A program made the translations under genes and the position numbers. DNA of 8,403 nucleotides, taken from positions 1 through 8,403 of the forward strand of contig JANPGC010000018.1 in assembly GCA_031423755.1 (NCBI GenBank), in the 5' to 3' direction. Every line of letters begins with the position of its first letter. Position 1 is the stretch's first letter. Under the pieces are notes generated by a model. That model had not been told where the DNA came from. It ran no database searches and saw only the letters and a program-made list of their open reading frames with translations. Below are positions 6,813 through 8,403 of the stretch, in pieces. Source of the DNA: JANMEX01 sp031423755 (GTDB lineage Bacteria; Pseudomonadota; Alphaproteobacteria; Rhizobiales; Rhizobiaceae).

Positions 6813-7262
6813 TCAATCGGGGTCGTCCTCCGGCTGAATCCGCCTGTCAAAGGCGACGTCAACCACCTCAAGCGCGCTGATGTTTGCAGCACCCATCCTT
6901 GTCTGCAGCGCCGGAAACAGGAAGGAGCGCAGCTGCGTGGCGGCCCCTTCTGTGACCGGCAGCGCGACAAGCCGGGTAAGCTTGCCCAGATCCCGATGCG
7001 CAACGTCCGCAATGTGATAGGCCGCGATGCCGATCTCAGCGGGATCGCCCAGGGTCAAGACAGCGCGAAACGACAGGTAGCCAGTCACAACGCCGCCGTT
7101 GAATATCTCTATCGTGATGTAGTCGGTCTTGGCCGGTTCGCCAGACTCCATCGTCTCGGCTGGCGCCGCCTGAGCGCTCCTTGCGGCATGGTATCCATAA
7201 CCGGAATAGGCAGCGATGATCGCCGCTATGGCAATGAAACCACTAACGGCAACTTGAAGCAT
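6813..7262 (-). CDS. Small single-pass membrane protein of unknown function upstream of flagellin
   Basis: I do not recognise this 149-residue protein. Residues 1-20 (MLQVAVSGFIAIAAIIAAYS) form one hydrophobic segment, a membrane anchor or uncleaved signal. A low-complexity Ala/Ser/Glu/Pro linker (28-44) follows, then a compact domain beginning TDYITIEIFNGGVVTGYLSFRAVLTL (46-71). It ends in a helical stretch and an acidic tail EDDPD. This topology (N-terminal anchor, linker, beta-strand then helix periplasmic domain) resembles FliL-like proteins, but I see no decisive FliL motif. ATG 7262 is preferred because AGGG lies about six bases before it; a TTG at 7277 would add five residues including an Arg. 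The gene precedes flagellin by 46 bases on the same strand and may be co-transcribed with it. A role in the flagellum is inferred only from position. Confidence 0.72.
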   Translation of the reverse strand: MLQVAVSGFIAIAAIIAAYSGYGYHAARSAQAAPAETMESGEPAKTDYITIEIFNGGVVTGYLSFRAVLTLGDPAEIGIAAYHIADVAHRDLGKLTRLVALPVTEGAATQLRSFLFPALQTRMGAANISALEVVDVAFDRRIQPEDDPD

Positions 7263-7477
7263 GACTGCCCTGCTCAATCTCGTCAGCGCGCAATTTCGGC
7301 ATCCATTTCAGAAGAATCAAATATCGCGGCTGGCTTGCTCCAAGCTTGAGCGCCGACAGCGCCTGTCACCGCGGCGGGCCGCCCAGAACCATCGCGAGCG
7401 GCAAAACTTGGCTTTGAAAAGCACTGTGGTAGACGCAAATTGGATCAAAAAAATACAATCATAAGAAATGCAACTTC

Positions 7478-7487
7478 TCGCATGCGA
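7478..7487. promoter_or_regulatory. Perfect 10-base palindrome in the rem promoter region
   Basis: TCGCATGCGA is a perfect palindrome 79-88 bases before the rem start, in the AT-rich half of the spacer. Such a site could be an operator for a dimeric regulator. No factor can be assigned, and the site is short enough to be chance. Confidence 0.3.
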
Positions 7488-7516
7488 AAAATCGCAGTTG
7501 GCGCAGAATCCACCGG

Positions 7517-7562
7517 GAGTTACCTCAATAAACACATTCTTAATGAATGATTGAGGTGATTC
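7517..7562 (+). promoter_or_regulatory. Long inverted repeat / RNA stem-loop covering the rem ribosome binding site
   Basis: The left arm GAGTTACCTCAAT (7517-7529) can pair as RNA with ATTGAGGTGATTC (7550-7562): 13 continuous pairs, of which 11 are Watson-Crick and 2 are G-U. A five-base bulge AAACA (7530-7534) then precedes a second stem CATTC/GAATG (7535-7539 with 7545-7549) and the loop TTAAT. The Shine-Dalgarno sequence of rem, GAGGTG at 7553-7558, lies fully inside the long stem, three bases before the ATG begins its own spacer. If the transcript starts upstream of 7517, the site is hidden in the folded RNA. Confidence 0.6.
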
Positions 7563-7565
7563 GCG

Positions 7566-8249
7566 ATGATCGTGCTGATTGATGAAAGAAATCTTGTGGT
7601 TGACGGCTACAAGGCACAACTGAAGCGTGAGGGATTTTCGTCGGTTGGCTTCAGCTCAACGCAATTCAAGGAATGGTTCGACACATCAATCGATGACGAC
7701 TTTGAGAGTGTTGGCGCTTGCTTGGTCGGAGACATCGACAACAAGCAGTTTTCACCGACTTATCTGAAGAAAAGAACCAGTGCGCCCCTTATCGCGCTTG
7801 TCGAGCAGAACTCGCTCGAAAATACCTTGAGACTTTTTGAAACCGGCTTTGACGATGTGTTGCGCAAGCCGGTGCATATTCGCGAAATACTCGCCCGGAT
7901 AACAGCGATAAGGCGTCGCTCCATGACAGACGAGCATGGCCAATCGTCAGGGCGGCTAAGTGTATTCTTTGATGGACGCGACCCGGAAATTGATGGCGAA
8001 CCGTTCCCTCTGCCCCGGCGGGAGCGCCGGATTCTTGAGTATCTGGCGTCCGTCAAGGGAAGGCGCGTCAACAAATCGCAGATATTCAACGCGATATACG
8101 GCCTGTTCGATGATGAGGTTGATGAGAATGTCATCGAGAGCCACATCAGCAAACTTCGCAAGAAAATGAAGCAACGGCTTGGCTTTGATCTTGTCGATTC
8201 AAAGCGTTTCCTTGGCTACCGGCTGCTGTCCGAACAGGACGCCGCATGA
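7566..8249 (+). CDS. rem: Rem/FtcR-type OmpR-family transcriptional activator of flagellar genes
   Basis: In Sinorhizobium Rem, and in Brucella FtcR, activate flagellar transcription as orphan response regulators. This 227-residue protein has a receiver-like domain (about 1-118) and a winged-helix DNA-binding domain (about 130-222). The latter contains the nearly invariant blocks GRDPEIDGEPFPLPRRERRILEYL, NKSQIFNAIYGLFDDEVDEN, VIESHISKLRKKM and VDSKRFLGYRL, which I recognise from Rem. The receiver keeps D6/E7 and a KP pair (K101-P102), but Val (V79) stands where Thr or Ser is normal, and the phosphoacceptor region reads CLVGDID (52-58) with unusual spacing. It is therefore degenerate and may work without a kinase. 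No histidine kinase gene is adjacent. The start has GAGGTG about eight bases upstream, buried in a stem-loop. It sits directly before flgE, as in Sinorhizobium. Confidence 0.93.
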   Translation: MIVLIDERNLVVDGYKAQLKREGFSSVGFSSTQFKEWFDTSIDDDFESVGACLVGDIDNKQFSPTYLKKRTSAPLIALVEQNSLENTLRLFETGFDDVLRKPVHIREILARITAIRRRSMTDEHGQSSGRLSVFFDGRDPEIDGEPFPLPRRERRILEYLASVKGRRVNKSQIFNAIYGLFDDEVDENVIESHISKLRKKMKQRLGFDLVDSKRFLGYRLLSEQDAA

Positions 8250-8344
8250 TGTGGCAGATGACCGCGTGCCATTGCCGCTGTTGAGAAAGTCTCACGCAAG
8301 GTCCGCACGCTATCCTTCGCCAACCTGCACTGTGGAGCCATGCA
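8250..8344 (+). promoter_or_regulatory. Spacer upstream of flgE with a short dyad and the shared 12-mer
   Basis: This 95-base spacer probably carries the promoter of the flgE operon. It contains the dyad TGAGA-AAG-TCTCA at 8282-8294, about 50-60 bases before the ATG, and the 12-mer CAACCTGCACTG at 8321-8332. GGAG at 8333-8336 is a good ribosome site for flgE. No convincing sigma-70 promoter was seen. Confidence 0.5.
8321..8332. repeat. 12-mer shared with the DUF1217/motA spacer, copy 2
   Basis: CAACCTGCACTG is identical to 1341-1352. Here it begins 24 bases before the flgE ATG and directly precedes the ribosome binding site. Its closeness to the start codon argues that it is in the leader RNA rather than a classical activator site. 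Confidence 0.35.
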
Positions 8345-8403
8345 ATGAGCATATATGGAATGATGCGCACCAGCATCTCAGGCATGGCGGCCCAGGCGTT
8401 CCG
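8345..8403 (+). CDS. flgE: Flagellar hook protein FlgE, first 19 codons (cut by window edge)
   Basis: FlgE polymerises into the hook, the universal joint between rod and filament. Only the N-terminus MSIYGMMRTSISGMAAQAF is visible. It matches rhizobial FlgE starts (MSLYGMMRTxVSGM type). GGAG lies about eight bases before the ATG. Its position right after the rem-like gene is the known rhizobial order, so the assignment is good in spite of the short stretch. Another hook/rod-family protein such as FlgK is possible but less likely. Confidence 0.85.
   Translation, partial: MSIYGMMRTSISGMAAQAF

Larger units (their letters stand above)
7263..7565. promoter_or_regulatory. Non-coding region between the unknown-flagellin pair and rem, divergent promoters
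   Basis: No convincing gene lies in these 303 bases. The left half (to about 7440) is GC-rich and contains short palindromic stretches: GCGC-CGACA-GCGC near 7350 and GGCGGGCCGCC at 7373-7383. The right half is AT-rich, with seven consecutive A at 7447-7453 and a TACAAT -10-like box at 7454-7459 that lacks a good -35 at normal spacing. It should hold the minus-strand promoter for the unknown protein and flagellin and the plus-strand promoter for rem. In rhizobia rem is activated by VisNR; no site can be named here. Confidence 0.55.

Noticed and set aside
7373..7383. GGCGGGCCGCC as an intrinsic terminator
   Set aside because: There is only a one-base centre and no following T-run on either strand; the hairpin cannot form in this way.
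5761..7565. Invertible segment (phase variation) around the flagellin
   Set aside because: No matching inverted repeats at the two ends and no recombinase gene were seen.
7317..7619. Minus-strand open frame of 100 codons across the rem promoter
   Set aside because: It is Cys/Arg-rich, overlaps the rem start and leader structure, and has no recognisable domain.
1..8403. Mobile elements, CRISPR arrays, tRNA or rRNA genes
   Set aside because: There are no transposase frames, repeat-spacer pattern or RNA gene signatures on either strand; nearly all of the window is explained by flagellar genes.

Overview
This window is part of the flagellar gene cluster of an alphaproteobacterium, most probably of the order Hyphomicrobiales (the Rhizobium, Agrobacterium and Brucella relatives). 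Three things point there: the block DUF1217 / motA-fliM-fliN-fliG-flhB beside flgF, a Rem/FtcR-type orphan regulator placed just before flgE, and a short rhizobial-style flagellin. The genus cannot be fixed from the sequence alone.

Layout. At the left edge, on the minus strand, lie a DUF1217 gene (541-1320) and the N-terminal 179 codons of flgF (1-539). They are separated by one base and run out of the window. A 151-base divergent spacer (1321-1471) separates them from the plus-strand operon motA, fliM, fliN, fliG, flhB (1472-5760). This operon is very tightly packed, with two ATGA stop/start overlaps, a 22-base gap and a 15-base gap. It ends convergently, 88 bases from a flagellin gene on the minus strand (5849-6766). 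Upstream of the flagellin, also on the minus strand, is a small membrane-anchored protein I do not recognise (6813-7262). A roughly 300-base non-coding region (7263-7565) leads to the rem-like regulator (7566-8249, plus strand). After a 95-base spacer the window ends in the first codons of flgE (8345 on).

How the genes work together. MotA is half of the stator. FliG, FliM and FliN form the C-ring (switch/rotor) that the stator pushes on. FlhB is the substrate-specificity switch of the flagellar export gate. FlgF is a proximal rod protein, FlgE the hook, and the flagellin the filament. The Rem-like protein is the expected transcriptional activator of these genes. MotB and the CheY/chemotaxis genes are not in the window.

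What is unusual. Most of the window is an ordinary flagellar locus. The best leads are four. (1) A long inverted repeat in the rem leader covers its ribosome binding site completely. (2) An unrecognised single-pass membrane protein is paired with the flagellin and inserted between flhB and rem. (3) A shared 12-mer and short dyads occur in the flagellar promoter regions. (4) flhB has a forced TTG start, in the same frame as fliG behind a TGA C stop context. No mobile element, CRISPR array, tRNA or rRNA gene was seen.
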